Positions 33,982 to 42,493 of a DNA stretch of 64,000 nt are shown here, one piece after another. The DNA is from Nocardioides plantarum (GTDB lineage: Bacteria > Actinomycetota > Actinomycetes > Propionibacteriales > Nocardioidaceae). The notes beneath the pieces were generated by a model, which ran no database searches, had not been told where the DNA came from, and saw only the letters and a program-made list of their open reading frames with translations. Each line of letters opens with the position of its first letter. Within the stretch, counting starts at the first letter, position 1. A program made the position numbers and the translations under genes. Location: positions 248,001 through 312,000 of the forward strand of contig NZ_VDMS01000005.1 in assembly GCF_006346395.1 (NCBI RefSeq). Reading direction: 5' to 3'.

Positions 33982-33995
33982 TAGAACACGTTCCA
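33982..33995. promoter_or_regulatory. KstR-like palindromic operator candidate
   Basis: TAGAACACGTTCCA fits the pattern TNNAACNNGTTNNA bound by KstR-type TetR regulators of sterol and lipid catabolism. It lies 90 bases before korA. No such regulator is in the window, so a link to KstR is only a hypothesis. Confidence 0.4.
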
Positions 33996-34126
33996 GACAC
34001 GTGTCCGGCTGTGGCCCACCGTGGTTCCAGGGTAGTCCGCGATGCGGGCGGAGCCAGGGCATCCTGCCTGTCGGAAGGTGACCCTCGCCACGGCAGCCCT
34101 CTCGCCGTCTCATCCGGTGCGGACCG

Positions 34127-34156
34127 TTGTGGATGGTCTTCAATATCTATTAGTCT
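34127..34156 (+). promoter_or_regulatory. Candidate promoter of the sulfate transport operon
   Basis: TTGTGG at 34127-34132 and TAGTCT at 34151-34156, 18 bases apart, in the only AT-rich stretch of the gap, 52 bases before the start codon. Confidence 0.35.
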
Positions 34157-34208
34157 GCTGCAGATACGCCACGAAGCCTGGCGGGTGACCACGACGAGAG
34201 CAGACGAG

Positions 34209-35237
34209 ATGAAGACGACGTTCAAGGCAGCAGCGGTCCTGGCCACGGGGGTGCTCGCGCTCACCGGCTGCACCTCCTCGCAGGGCAGCGACAGCGCGGA
34301 CACCATCAACATCGTCGGCTTCGCGGTGCCCGAGGCGGCCAACAAGGCCATCGGTGCCGAGTTCGCCAAGACCGACGCCGGCAAGGGCGTCACCTTCTCG
34401 GGTTCCTACGGCGCCTCCGGCGAGCAGAGCCGCAAGGTCCTCGCCACCAAGGGCAAGGACGTCGACTACGTCCACTTCTCCCTCGAGTCCGACGTGACGC
34501 GCCTGGTGGACGGCGGGCTCGTCGACGAGGACTGGAATGCCGGCCCGACCAAGGGCATCGTCTCCAGCTCGGTCGCGGTGATCGTGGTCGAGAAGGGCAA
34601 CCCGCTCGGCATCAAGGACTGGTCCGACCTGACCCGCGACGACGTCGACGTCGTCACCGCCGACCCGGCGAGCTCCGGCGCGGCGCGCTGGAACGTGATG
34701 GCGCTCTACGCCGACGCCAAGGAGCGTGGGCTGAGCGAGGACCAGGCCGACCAGTTCCTGACCGACGTCTTCGGCAACGTCACTTCCTGGGCGGCCAGCG
34801 GCCGCGAGGCGACCGAGGCGTTCAAGAAGGGCGTCGGCAACGTGCTGATCACCTACGAGAACGAGGCGATCCTCGCGCGGCAGGAGGGCGACGAGCTCGA
34901 CTACGTCATCCCGCCCAACACGTTCCTCATCGAGAACCCCGGTGCGGTGCTCAAGGACGCCAACCCCAAGACGCAGGACTTCCTCGACTTCGTGCTCAGC
35001 GACGCGGGTCAGACCGAGTTCGTCAAGAAGGGCTTCCGCCCGGTCGGCGACCTCGACGTCTCCGGCATCACCGTCGACCAGACCGAGACGCCCGACGACC
35101 CGTTCCCCGCGCCGACCGGCAAGCTGACGACCATCGACGAGCTCGGTGGCTGGAAGGCCGTGACCGCCGAGTGGTTCGGCAAGGACGGCAAGAAGCTCCG
35201 CTTCGACAACCTGTACGCCGCGGCCACCGGTTCATGA
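34209..35237 (+). CDS. Sulfate-binding lipoprotein of an ABC transporter
   Basis: 342 residues. A lipoprotein signal with lipobox LTGC places the mature cysteine at about residue 21. The Sbp/CysP fold signatures are present: SYGASGEQSRKVLATKGKDVDYV near the N-terminus, NPLGIKDWSDL and DPASSGAARWN. It captures sulfate or thiosulfate outside the membrane and delivers it to CysT/CysW. It is the first gene of a four-gene operon (binding protein, cysT, cysW, cysA). Its stop overlaps the cysT ATG. Confidence 0.94.
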   Translation: MKTTFKAAAVLATGVLALTGCTSSQGSDSADTINIVGFAVPEAANKAIGAEFAKTDAGKGVTFSGSYGASGEQSRKVLATKGKDVDYVHFSLESDVTRLVDGGLVDEDWNAGPTKGIVSSSVAVIVVEKGNPLGIKDWSDLTRDDVDVVTADPASSGAARWNVMALYADAKERGLSEDQADQFLTDVFGNVTSWAASGREATEAFKKGVGNVLITYENEAILARQEGDELDYVIPPNTFLIENPGAVLKDANPKTQDFLDFVLSDAGQTEFVKKGFRPVGDLDVSGITVDQTETPDDPFPAPTGKLTTIDELGGWKAVTAEWFGKDGKKLRFDNLYAAATGS

Positions 35238-36094
35238 CCGGGGCCGCCACCGCGGCGAAGCCCATCGGGCGCACGACCTCCGGCAGGAAGGGCGGCTCCG
35301 GCGGGGTCTTCGCCCTGACGCCGACGACCGGCCTCGGCCTCGGAGTGGCGCTGGTCTGGTTCAGCATCCTGGTGATGCTGCCGCTGGCGGCCGTGGTCGG
35401 AGCGAGCCTCGCGGGCGGCTTCGGCGACTTCGTCGACACCCTGACCGACCGGCAGACCTTCGCAGCCCTGCGCCTCACGGTGATCGAGGCGCTCCTGGTC
35501 ACGATCGTCAACGCCGTCCTGGGCACCGTGGTGGCGTGGGTGCTGGTGCGCGACCAGTTCCGGGGCAAGCGCGTCCTCGACGTCGTCATCGACATCCCGT
35601 TCGCGCTGCCGACCATCGTGGCCGGCCTGGTCCTGCTCAGCCTCTACGGGCCCCAGAGCCCCGTCGGTATCAACATCGTCAACACACGACAGGGCATCTT
35701 CATGGCGCTGCTCTTCGTGACCCTGCCGTTCGTGGTGCGCACCGTGCAGCCCGTGCTCATCGAGCTCGACGCCGATGTGGAGGAGGCTGCCGCCTCGCTC
35801 GGGGCGTCGCGGGCCACCACGTTCCGCCGGGTGATCCTCCCCAGCCTGGTCCCGGCCATCGCGGCCGGCTCCTCGCTGGGCTTCGCCCGGGCCATCAGCG
35901 AGTTCGGGTCGCTGGTCCTGATCTCGGGCAACACGCCGTTCAAGACCGAGGTCGCCTCGCTGAAGATCTTCAAGTTCCTCGAGGGCGACAACCAGGCCGG
36001 CGCGGCGGCGGTGGCCGTGCTGCTGCTCCTCGTGGCGGTCCTGGCGATCGTGGCGCTCGACCTCATCTCGCGACGGGCGGCACGCCGTGGCTGA
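35234..36094 (+). CDS. cysT: Sulfate ABC transporter permease CysT
   Basis: 286 residues, start ATG overlapping the upstream stop by four bases. Six membrane helices. The EAA loop that contacts the ATPase is visible as EEAAASLGASRATTFRRVILPSL (shown in part). The helix FALPTIVAGLVLLSLYGPQSPVG is typical of CysT/CysU. The stop lies inside cysW by eight bases. Confidence 0.94.
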   Translation: MTGAATAAKPIGRTTSGRKGGSGGVFALTPTTGLGLGVALVWFSILVMLPLAAVVGASLAGGFGDFVDTLTDRQTFAALRLTVIEALLVTIVNAVLGTVVAWVLVRDQFRGKRVLDVVIDIPFALPTIVAGLVLLSLYGPQSPVGINIVNTRQGIFMALLFVTLPFVVRTVQPVLIELDADVEEAAASLGASRATTFRRVILPSLVPAIAAGSSLGFARAISEFGSLVLISGNTPFKTEVASLKIFKFLEGDNQAGAAAVAVLLLLVAVLAIVALDLISRRAARRG

Positions 36095-36938
36095 CACCCG
36101 GCAGGTGCGCCAGAGCAGAGGACCGGTCACCTACGCGCTGCGGATCTTCGTGATCGTCTACCTCTTCGTGCTCGTGGCCTGGCCGGTCAGCGAGGTCGTC
36201 AAGCGCACCTTCGCGCCGATCGAGAAGGGCGCGTCCGGCGGGGTGGGCGCCTTCCTCGAGCGGCTGCAGGACCCCACGGTGACCTACGCGTTCAGCCTGA
36301 CCGCCACCTGTGCCATCTGGGCGGTCGTCATCAACACCGTCTTCGGCGTCGGGATCTCGCTGCTGCTGGTGCGCTACCGCTTCCCCGGCCGTCGTGTCCT
36401 GTCGGTCCTCGTCGACCTGCCGATGTCGGTGTCCCCGGTGGTCGTCGGCCTGGCCCTCGTCCTGGCCTACAGCTCGGGCGACGGCTGGTTCGGTGGCGCC
36501 CTCGAGTCGGCCGGCATCTTCATCATCGGCTCCACGCCTGGGCTCATCATGGCCACGGCGTTCGTCAGCCTGCCGCTGGTCATCCGCGAGGTCGTGCCCA
36601 CCCTCGAGGAGATCGGCACCGACGCCGAGCTCGCGGCCAGCAGCCTCGGGGCCAGCGGGTGGCAGACCTTCCGCCGGATCACCCTGCCGAGCATCAAGTG
36701 GGCCGTCGTCTACGGCGTCGTCCTCAGCCTGGCCCGCTGCCTCGGCGAGTACGGCGCCGTCTCGGTCGTGAGCCCGGGCGCGCCGCTGCGCGGGGAGACC
36801 GCCACCATCCTGATCCAGAAGCGCTACACCGGCTACGAGGAATCGGTCGCCTACGCCGCAGCATTCGTGCTCGTGCTGATCTCGGTGCTCGCCCTCGTCG
36901 TGGTGTCCCTGATTCGCAAGCCGGAGGACCCCAAGTGA
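36087..36938 (+). CDS. cysW: Sulfate ABC transporter permease CysW
   Basis: 283 residues, GTG start inside the end of cysT. Six membrane helices; the EAA loop is AASSLGASGWQTFRRITLPS, and the DLPMSVSPVVVGLALVL helix is typical of CysW. It forms the channel with CysT. The cysA GTG overlaps its stop. Confidence 0.94.
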   Translation: MADTRQVRQSRGPVTYALRIFVIVYLFVLVAWPVSEVVKRTFAPIEKGASGGVGAFLERLQDPTVTYAFSLTATCAIWAVVINTVFGVGISLLLVRYRFPGRRVLSVLVDLPMSVSPVVVGLALVLAYSSGDGWFGGALESAGIFIIGSTPGLIMATAFVSLPLVIREVVPTLEEIGTDAELAASSLGASGWQTFRRITLPSIKWAVVYGVVLSLARCLGEYGAVSVVSPGAPLRGETATILIQKRYTGYEESVAYAAAFVLVLISVLALVVVSLIRKPEDPK

Positions 36939-37909
36939 GCATCGACATCCGCGGCGTCAACAAGACCTACGGCGACTTCGTCGCCCTGGAGGACATCGAC
37001 GTCAGCATCCCCACCGGCCAGCTGACCGCGCTGCTCGGGCCCAGCGGCGGCGGCAAGTCGACCCTGCTGCGCATCATCGCCGGCCTCGAGACCGCCGACA
37101 GCGGCTCGGTCGTCATCGAGGGCAAGGACGCCACCACGCTGCCTCCGCAGAAGCGCAACGTCGGGTTCGTCTTCCAGCACTACGCCGTCTTCAAGCACAT
37201 GACGGTGGCCAAGAACGTCGCGTTCGGCCTCGAGATCCGCAAGCGCCCGAAGGCCCAGGTCGCGGCGAAGGTCGACGAGCTGCTCAACCTCGTGCACCTC
37301 TCGCAGTTCGCGCACCGGCTGCCCTCGCAGCTCTCCGGGGGCCAGCGGCAGCGGCTCGCCCTGGCGCGCGCCCTCGCCGTCGAGCCCACGGTGCTGCTGC
37401 TCGACGAGCCGTTCGGCGCCCTGGACGCCAAGGTCCGCAAGGAGCTGCGCGACTGGCTGCGGCGCCTGCACGACGAGGTCCGCGTGACGACGGTCTTCGT
37501 GACGCACGACCAGGAGGAGGCCATGGAGGTCTCCGACGAGATCGTGGTGATCAACGAGGGTCGGGTCGAGCAGATCGGCACCCCCGACCAGCTGTACGAC
37601 GAGCCGGCCAACCCCTTCGTCATGGGCTTCCTGGGTGACGTGACCAGCCTCGACGGGCTGACGCTGCGACCGCACGACATCGAGGTGTCCCTCGACCCGC
37701 TGCTGGTCAAGGGCGCCGTGTCCGGCACCGTCACCCGGCACCTGCGGGTCGGCTTCGAGGTGCGCCTGACCGTCACCACCGACGACGGCGCCGAGGTGCT
37801 CGTGGTGCTCACCCGCACCCACGCCCGGGCCCTCGATCTCGCCGAGGGCGTCCGGGTGTGGCTCTCACCGGCGGTCGGCGCCGCCACCGTGCCGCTGCTG
37901 CAGCTGTGA
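36935..37909 (+). CDS. cysA: Sulfate ABC transporter ATP-binding protein CysA
   Basis: 324 residues, GTG start. Walker A is LGPSGGGKSTLLR (about 33-45), the signature is LSGGQRQRLALARAL, Walker B is VLLLDEPFGALD, and the switch histidine is in FVTHDQEEAMEV. A TOBE-like C-terminal domain follows (about 240-324). It powers sulfate import. It ends the operon. Confidence 0.95.
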   Translation: MSIDIRGVNKTYGDFVALEDIDVSIPTGQLTALLGPSGGGKSTLLRIIAGLETADSGSVVIEGKDATTLPPQKRNVGFVFQHYAVFKHMTVAKNVAFGLEIRKRPKAQVAAKVDELLNLVHLSQFAHRLPSQLSGGQRQRLALARALAVEPTVLLLDEPFGALDAKVRKELRDWLRRLHDEVRVTTVFVTHDQEEAMEVSDEIVVINEGRVEQIGTPDQLYDEPANPFVMGFLGDVTSLDGLTLRPHDIEVSLDPLLVKGAVSGTVTRHLRVGFEVRLTVTTDDGAEVLVVLTRTHARALDLAEGVRVWLSPAVGAATVPLLQL

Positions 37910-37939
37910 CCCGGTGGCCGGCGCCGGACGCCGGACGAC

Positions 37940-38431
37940 TCAGCGGTAGTTGGTGAACTGCACCGCGAACTCGTAGTCCTGTCCCTTGACCAGGGCCTGC
38001 ACGGCCTGCAGGTCGTCGCGCTTCTTGGACGAGACGCGCAGCTCGTCGCCCTGGATCTGCGCCTTGACGCCCTTGGGGCCCTCGTCGCGGATGAGCTTGC
38101 TGATCTTCTTGGCGTCCTCGCTGCTGATGCCCTCCTTGAGGACGATGCCGATCTTCGACTGCTGGCCCGAGGCGCGGGGCTCGGAGGCGTCGAGGATCTT
38201 CAGGCTCTGCTGACGCTTGATGAGCTTGTCCTTGAAGACGTCGAGGACGGCGGTGGCCCGGTCGTCGGCGGAGGCGCTGATCTCGATCGCCTCGGTGCCC
38301 TGCCACTCGATGGTGGCGCCGGTGCCCTTGAAGTCGAAGCGGGTGGAGATCTCGCGGGCGGTCTGCCCGAGGGCGTTGTCGACCTCCTGGCGGTCGATCT
38401 TGCTGACGATGTCGAACGACGAGTCGGCCAT
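37940..38431 (-). CDS. YajQ family cyclic di-GMP-binding protein
   Basis: 163 residues from the ATG at 38431, preceded by GGAG. Family signatures are SSFDIVSKIDRQEVDNALGQ at the N-terminus, RFDFKGT, and DELRVSSKKRDDLQAVQALV near the end. Some YajQ proteins bind cyclic di-GMP; others have been described as nucleic acid binding. An upstream in-frame extension to 38578 is not family-like. It is divergent from the tRNA-Tyr gene. Confidence 0.93.
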   Translation of the reverse strand: MADSSFDIVSKIDRQEVDNALGQTAREISTRFDFKGTGATIEWQGTEAIEISASADDRATAVLDVFKDKLIKRQQSLKILDASEPRASGQQSKIGIVLKEGISSEDAKKISKLIRDEGPKGVKAQIQGDELRVSSKKRDDLQAVQALVKGQDYEFAVQFTNYR

Positions 38432-38507
38432 GGTGGGGTCCTGCTCCTCTGCCGGTGGGCTGGTGGATGACGTGGATGGTGGGGGTCGACCGGGACCGGC
38501 GGAGCGA

Positions 38508-38538
38508 TTGAGCCAACCCGGCCCGGCTGCGCTATTGT
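38508..38538 (+). promoter_or_regulatory. Candidate tRNA-Tyr promoter
   Basis: TTGAGC at 38508-38513 and TATTGT at 38533-38538, spacing 19, about 44 bases before the mature tRNA. Confidence 0.4.
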
Positions 38539-38581
38539 CGTCCCTCGTTGCAGGCCGATCGACTCGGCCCGCACACACCCT

Positions 38582-38663
38582 GGCAGGTTGCCCGAGCGGC
38601 CAAAGGGAGCTGACTGTAAATCAGCCGGCACAGCCTACGTAGGTTCGAATCCTGCACCTGCCA
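38582..38663 (+). tRNA. tRNA-Tyr (GTA anticodon)
   Basis: 82 bases including the discriminator A. The acceptor stem GGCAGGT pairs with ACCTGCC, the anticodon loop is CTGTAAA with GTA at its centre, and the T loop is TTCGAAT with stem GTAGG/CCTGC. The long variable arm between the anticodon and T stems is expected for a class II tRNA-Tyr. CCA is not encoded. Confidence 0.97.
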
Positions 38664-38664
38664 C

Positions 38665-38707
38665 TCGAGGGCCCGGACGTGACGACGTCCGGGCCCTCGA
38701 TCATTTT
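38665..38707 (+). terminator. tRNA-Tyr terminator
   Basis: A perfect 16-bp stem (TCGAGGGCCCGGACGT / ACGTCCGGGCCCTCGA) with a four-base loop, followed by TCATTTT. It begins two bases after the tRNA. Confidence 0.92.
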
Positions 38708-38826
38708 GCGGCTGCGGTCGCCGCGGGGGCGCTTGCTCGTCGTACCAATCCGTTCGCCGACCAGCTCCGGATAGCGCTGTACGTGGTCCGGGTGGGCCAC
38801 GTCACATCGACGAAGGGTCTCCCTCC

Positions 38827-39636
38827 ATGCTCCGTGTTCCCCGCGTCCTCGCCGGTCGTCGACCGAGCGCCCCTCTCCTGATCTCGACCGCGGCGCTCGT
38901 CGTCGCACTCGGCGGCACCTCCTACGCCGCCGCGACGATCGGCAACGCCGACATCAAGAACAGCGCGGTCAGCTCGCTGAAGATCAAGAACGGCACCATC
39001 GAGCGCGCCGACCTCGCCGCCAGCGCCCGGATCCCCGGACCGAAGGGTCCCGCCGGCACCCAGGGCCCGGCCGGCGCCGACGGCGCGGACGGCAAGGACG
39101 GCGCGGACGGCAAGGACGGCGCGGACGGCACCGGCCGCTGGCTCCTGGTCGACCGCAACGGCGAGATCGTCGCCCAGTCGGGCGGCTTCACCGTGCGCAC
39201 GGCGTACGACGTCGTCAACAACTCGGGCGCTGCCGTGCCCGCCGGTGCTCTCGGCAACGTCTACATCGACGCCAACGAGCCCCTGTCCAACAACGGCGTG
39301 ACGGTCTCGATCGCCCTGCAGAACCAGTACGACCAGAACAACGACACCGTCCTGAACGGCCGCGCGGCCGGCGCCGACAGCAACCCGGAGTTCTCCGGCG
39401 AGATCACGGCGACCGTCTGCGGCATCACCGGCGTCGTCGGGTGCGCACCCACGGGGGCCAACACCCGCAACACCTTCGTGGTCAGCCCCCGCAACAGCGA
39501 CGGCTCCCTCACGGTGACCGGTGACGGGACCGCGGCCAACCCCAACACGCACAAGCGGTTCTACGTGGCGATCACCGGCGACTCCAGCGACTACGTCGCC
39601 CCGACCCCGGCGGTCCCGGCGGTGCCGCTGCCCTGA
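38827..39636 (+). CDS. Secreted collagen-like repeat protein
   Basis: 269 residues. A signal-like hydrophobic segment (about 18-38) is followed by IGNADIKNSAVSSLKIKNG, a module common before collagen-like regions in actinobacteria. Then come 12 or so Gly-X-Y triplets (about 77-108, GPKGPAGTQGPAGADGADGK and further GADGKD units) and a C-terminal beta-rich domain of about 150 residues. Exported and probably trimeric through the triplets. Function unknown. The leading gap after the tRNA terminator is short. Confidence 0.8.
   Translation: MLRVPRVLAGRRPSAPLLISTAALVVALGGTSYAAATIGNADIKNSAVSSLKIKNGTIERADLAASARIPGPKGPAGTQGPAGADGADGKDGADGKDGADGTGRWLLVDRNGEIVAQSGGFTVRTAYDVVNNSGAAVPAGALGNVYIDANEPLSNNGVTVSIALQNQYDQNNDTVLNGRAAGADSNPEFSGEITATVCGITGVVGCAPTGANTRNTFVVSPRNSDGSLTVTGDGTAANPNTHKRFYVAITGDSSDYVAPTPAVPAVPLP
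39080..39130 (+). repeat. 12-base repeats encoding GADGKD collagen-like units
   Basis: Near-perfect tandem copies of GGCGCGGACGGCAAGGAC-type units encode Gly-X-Y triplets. They may vary in number between strains. Confidence 0.6.
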
Positions 39637-39751
39637 CCCGCCAGGCCAGGCCGATGACGGCGGGTGTCGGATCCGTGGGGGTCCGGCACCCGCCGCCGTC
39701 GTACGTCGGCCCGAGCGGAATCCCCGCGCGCCGCGGCGTGTTGTCCCTGCG

Positions 39752-40795
39752 ATGACCACCCTGCCTGCGCTGTCCGTGCTCGACCTCGTGCCCGTGCGCT
39801 CCGACCAGTCCAGCGGCGACGCTGTCCGTGCCACGATCTCGCTGGCTCGGACGGCCGACGACCTCGACTACGAGCGCTTCTGGATGGCCGAGCACCACAA
39901 CATGCCGGCGGTGGCCTCGACCAACCCGCCGGTGCTGATCGCGATGGTCGCCGGTGCGACCTCCCGCATCCGCGTCGGCAGCGGCGGCGTGATGCTCCCC
40001 AACCATGCGCCCCTGGTGGTTGCCGAGCAGTTCGCGCTCCTCGAGGCCGCGCACCCGGGCCGGATCGACCTCGGCATCGGCCGCGCCCCGGGCACCGACG
40101 GGGTGACCAGCTGGGCGCTGCGCCACGGCGCGGGCGGGGTCAGCGAGGACAACGTCACCCACTTCCCGGAGTACGTCGACAACGTCATCGCCATGATGGA
40201 CGCCGAGGGCGTGGGGGTGCGCGTGCAGGGACGGACCCACGTGCTCAACGCGACCCCGCACGCGACGAGCGTGCCGACGATCTGGCTGCTCGGCAGCAGT
40301 GACTACTCCGCCCGGCTCGCGGCCCAGAAGGGGCTGCCCTACGTCTTCGCGCACCACTTCTCCGGCTCCGGCACCGCCGAGGCCCTGGAGCTCTACCGCT
40401 CGACCTTCAGGCCGTCGCCCGAGCTGGCGGAGCCCCGCACGTTCCTGACCGTCAACGCCTCGGTCGCCGAGAGCGCCGAGGAGGCCTACCGGCTCGCGCT
40501 GCCGCAGCTGCTCACGATGCTCGCGCTGCGCTCGGGGCGCCCGCTCGCGGCGCAGGTCCTCGTCGAGGAGGCCGAGAAGCGCGAGCTGGGGGCCGACGAG
40601 CAGTCCCTGGTCGACGCGATGGCGCAGCGCTGGGTCATCGGTGACCCCGCTGGCGCGCGGGAGGACCTGCTCACCCTCGCCGCGACGTACGGCGTCGACG
40701 AGGTGATGGTCAACCCGGTCGCCGGCGCCCACGTGGGCACCGAACCGGGGTCGGCCCCGGCCCGCGAGGAGACGCTGCGCCTGCTCGTGTCCTGA
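39752..40795 (+). CDS. LLM-class flavin-dependent oxidoreductase (group 1)
   Basis: 347 residues. Luciferase-like monooxygenase fold using FMNH2 or F420. It matches the MsnO8/group 1 branch through LSVLDLVPVRSDQSSGDA at the N-terminus, RFWMAEHHNMP, and RIDLGIGRAPGTD. The substrate is unknown. It stands alone between the collagen-like gene and the ribosomal block. The ATG at 39752 was chosen because the family motif begins within a few residues of it. Confidence 0.9.
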   Translation: MTTLPALSVLDLVPVRSDQSSGDAVRATISLARTADDLDYERFWMAEHHNMPAVASTNPPVLIAMVAGATSRIRVGSGGVMLPNHAPLVVAEQFALLEAAHPGRIDLGIGRAPGTDGVTSWALRHGAGGVSEDNVTHFPEYVDNVIAMMDAEGVGVRVQGRTHVLNATPHATSVPTIWLLGSSDYSARLAAQKGLPYVFAHHFSGSGTAEALELYRSTFRPSPELAEPRTFLTVNASVAESAEEAYRLALPQLLTMLALRSGRPLAAQVLVEEAEKRELGADEQSLVDAMAQRWVIGDPAGAREDLLTLAATYGVDEVMVNPVAGAHVGTEPGSAPAREETLRLLVS

Positions 40796-40829
40796 CCCTG
40801 AGCGGGGCGGGAGACGTCGTCTGCAGGGA

Positions 40830-40860
40830 TTGGTCTTTCGAAGCCGCTGGACCCTAAACT
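40830..40860 (+). promoter_or_regulatory. Candidate promoter of infA-rpmJ-rps block
   Basis: TTGGTC at 40830-40835 and TAAACT at 40855-40860, spacing 19. It would give a leader of about 195 bases before infA, containing a small hairpin near 40915-40930 and no apparent gene. Confidence 0.45.
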
Positions 40861-41062
40861 GGTGTGTCGGCCCAACATGGGTCTGTTTCGTGACGCCTCG
40901 CGGCTGCTCGAGCCAGTGGTGACCACTCAGCCAGAGATTGGCGCGGTGGTCAGCGCGTGCTCGGGAAGAGGGGTCCGGAACGGCCGGATGAGGTCCATGG
41001 CTCCGCCGGAGTCGAGGTTCCCGGGTCGACGGTAGACAACGAAGCGATCAGATGGTGAGGAC

Positions 41063-41284
41063 ATGCCGAAGAAAGAAGGCGTGATCGAAATGGAGGGCTC
41101 CATCACGGAGGCCCTCCCGAACGCGATGTTCCGGGTCGAGCTCAGCAACGGCCACAAGGTCCTCGCGCACATCAGCGGCAAGATGCGTCAGCACTACATC
41201 CGGATCCTCCCCGAGGACCGGGTGGTGGTGGAGCTCTCGCCGTACGACCTCACCCGTGGTCGCATCGTCTACCGCTACAAGTAG
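41063..41284 (+). CDS. infA: Translation initiation factor IF-1
   Basis: 73 residues, the standard length. One S1-like OB fold: KKEGVIEMEGSITEALPNAMF, LAHISGKMRQHYIRILPEDRV and the final GRIVYRYK. IF-1 occupies the A site of the 30S subunit during initiation. First gene of the infA-rpmJ-rpsM-rpsK-rpsD-rpoA-rplQ block. Confidence 0.98.
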   Translation: MPKKEGVIEMEGSITEALPNAMFRVELSNGHKVLAHISGKMRQHYIRILPEDRVVVELSPYDLTRGRIVYRYK

Positions 41285-41316
41285 CCAACCAGCCAGTCCG
41301 ACCAGAAAGGCCTGAC

Positions 41317-41430
41317 ATGAAGGTCAAGCCGAGCGTGGGCAAGATCTGTGACAAGTGCAAGGTGATCCGTCGCCACGGCCGCGTCATGGTGATCTGCGAA
41401 AACCCCCGCCACAAGCAGCGCCAGGGCTGA
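41317..41430 (+). CDS. rpmJ: 50S ribosomal protein L36
   Basis: 37 residues. It starts MKVKPSVGKICDKCKVIRR and ends NPRHKQRQG. The zinc ribbon C-x2-C ... C-x4-H is intact (ICDKC, ICENPRH), so this is the zinc-binding (C+) form. It starts 32 bases after infA. Confidence 0.98.
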   Translation: MKVKPSVGKICDKCKVIRRHGRVMVICENPRHKQRQG

Positions 41431-41608
41431 TCCACACCGGATTACCCGCACCACACAACTGAACACACCTCACCCAACGCGATCGCTAGGCGGGTCCCAC
41501 CCGCTGAAGCACCTCCGGAGCAGACGGCCGGAGCCGGGGCTCGACCAGCTCGAGCAACCACCTGGACGCATCGCGTACGAAACCGCTGCAGAACCGAAAG
41601 GCCATTTC

Positions 41609-41986
41609 ATGGCACGCCTCGTCGGCGTCGACCTCCCGCGCGACAAGCGCGTCGAGATCGCGCTCACCTACATCTACGGCATCGGCCGTACCCGTTCCCA
41701 GCAGCTCCTCGAGCTCACCGGTGTCGACCCCAACATGCGGGTGCACCAGCTGGGCGACGACGAGCTGGTCAGGCTCCGCGACGAGATCGAGCGCCTGGAG
41801 TTCAAGATCGAGGGTGACCTCCGTCGCGAAGTCCAGGCCGACATCCGCCGCAAGATCGAGATCGGCAGCTACCAGGGTCGCCGCCACCGCATGGGCCTCC
41901 CGGTCCGCGGTCAGCGCACCAAGACCAACGCTCGTACCCGCAAGGGTCCCAAGCGCACGGTCGCCGGCAAGAAGAAGGCCAAGTGA
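41609..41986 (+). CDS. rpsM: 30S ribosomal protein S13
   Basis: 125 residues. Starts MARLVGVDLPRDKRVEIALT; helix-two-turn-helix region YIYGIGRTRSQQLLE; C-terminal GLPVRGQRTKTNARTRKGP. It lies at the head of the 30S subunit and contacts the P-site tRNA. A 178-base gap precedes it, without a recognised gene. Confidence 0.98.
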   Translation: MARLVGVDLPRDKRVEIALTYIYGIGRTRSQQLLELTGVDPNMRVHQLGDDELVRLRDEIERLEFKIEGDLRREVQADIRRKIEIGSYQGRRHRMGLPVRGQRTKTNARTRKGPKRTVAGKKKAK

Positions 41987-42062
41987 CGCGTCTCCCCTCG
42001 GGGACCACGCCACTGCCTTCCACCACTGACCAGCTCGCTCAATGAAGACCAGGAGATAACCG

Positions 42063-42467
42063 ATGCCTCCCAAGGCTCGCGCGGCCGGCGCCAAGAAGGT
42101 CCGCCGCAAGGAGAAGAAGAACATTGCTCAGGGCGAAGCCCACATCAAGAGCACGTTCAACAACACGATCGTGACGATCACCGACCCCACCGGGGCGGTC
42201 ATCTCGTGGGCGTCCGCCGGCACCGTCGGCTTCAAGGGCTCCCGCAAGTCCACGCCGTACGCCGCCCAGATGGCCGCCGAGGCCGCCGGTCGTCGTGCGA
42301 TGGAGCACGGCATGAAGAAGATCGACGTCTTCGTCAAGGGCCCCGGCTCCGGGCGTGAGACCGCGATCCGCTCGCTGGGTGCGATCGGCCTCGAGGTCGG
42401 CACCATCCAGGACGTGACCCCCGCCCCCCACAACGGCTGCCGCCCGCCCAAGCGCCGGCGCGTCTGA
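42063..42467 (+). CDS. rpsK: 30S ribosomal protein S11
   Basis: 134 residues. Signatures IKSTFNNTIVTITDPTGAVI, KGSRKSTPYAAQMAAE and the C-terminal TPAPHNGCRPPKRRRV. It forms part of the platform of the 30S subunit. Confidence 0.98.
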   Translation: MPPKARAAGAKKVRRKEKKNIAQGEAHIKSTFNNTIVTITDPTGAVISWASAGTVGFKGSRKSTPYAAQMAAEAAGRRAMEHGMKKIDVFVKGPGSGRETAIRSLGAIGLEVGTIQDVTPAPHNGCRPPKRRRV

Positions 42468-42493
42468 CCCGAGACAGAACAGGAGACTGACCC

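Larger units (their letters stand above)
33893..34208. other. Divergent regulatory gap between korA and the sulfate operon
   Basis: 316 bases, no gene. It holds TAGAACACGTTCCA (33982-33995), GACACGTGTC (33996-34005) and, near the sulfate genes, an AT-rich stretch with a possible promoter (34127-34156). The hairpin CGGGACGAGAGTCGTCCCG lies just before korA (around 33910). Confidence 0.6.

Noticed and set aside
32039..34081. A 680-codon open frame on the plus strand across korA.
   Set aside because: It lies wholly opposite the well-supported korA gene, and its product is Gly/Val/Arg/Asp repeats typical of antisense frames.
38827..39636. Phage tail fibre, because of collagen-like repeats next to a tRNA gene (a common prophage site).
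   Set aside because: There are no other phage genes, no integrase and no tRNA 3' duplication, and the protein has a signal-like segment.
40927..41181. Open frame on the minus strand in the infA leader.
   Set aside because: It overlaps the infA coding region, has no domain and no ribosome binding site.
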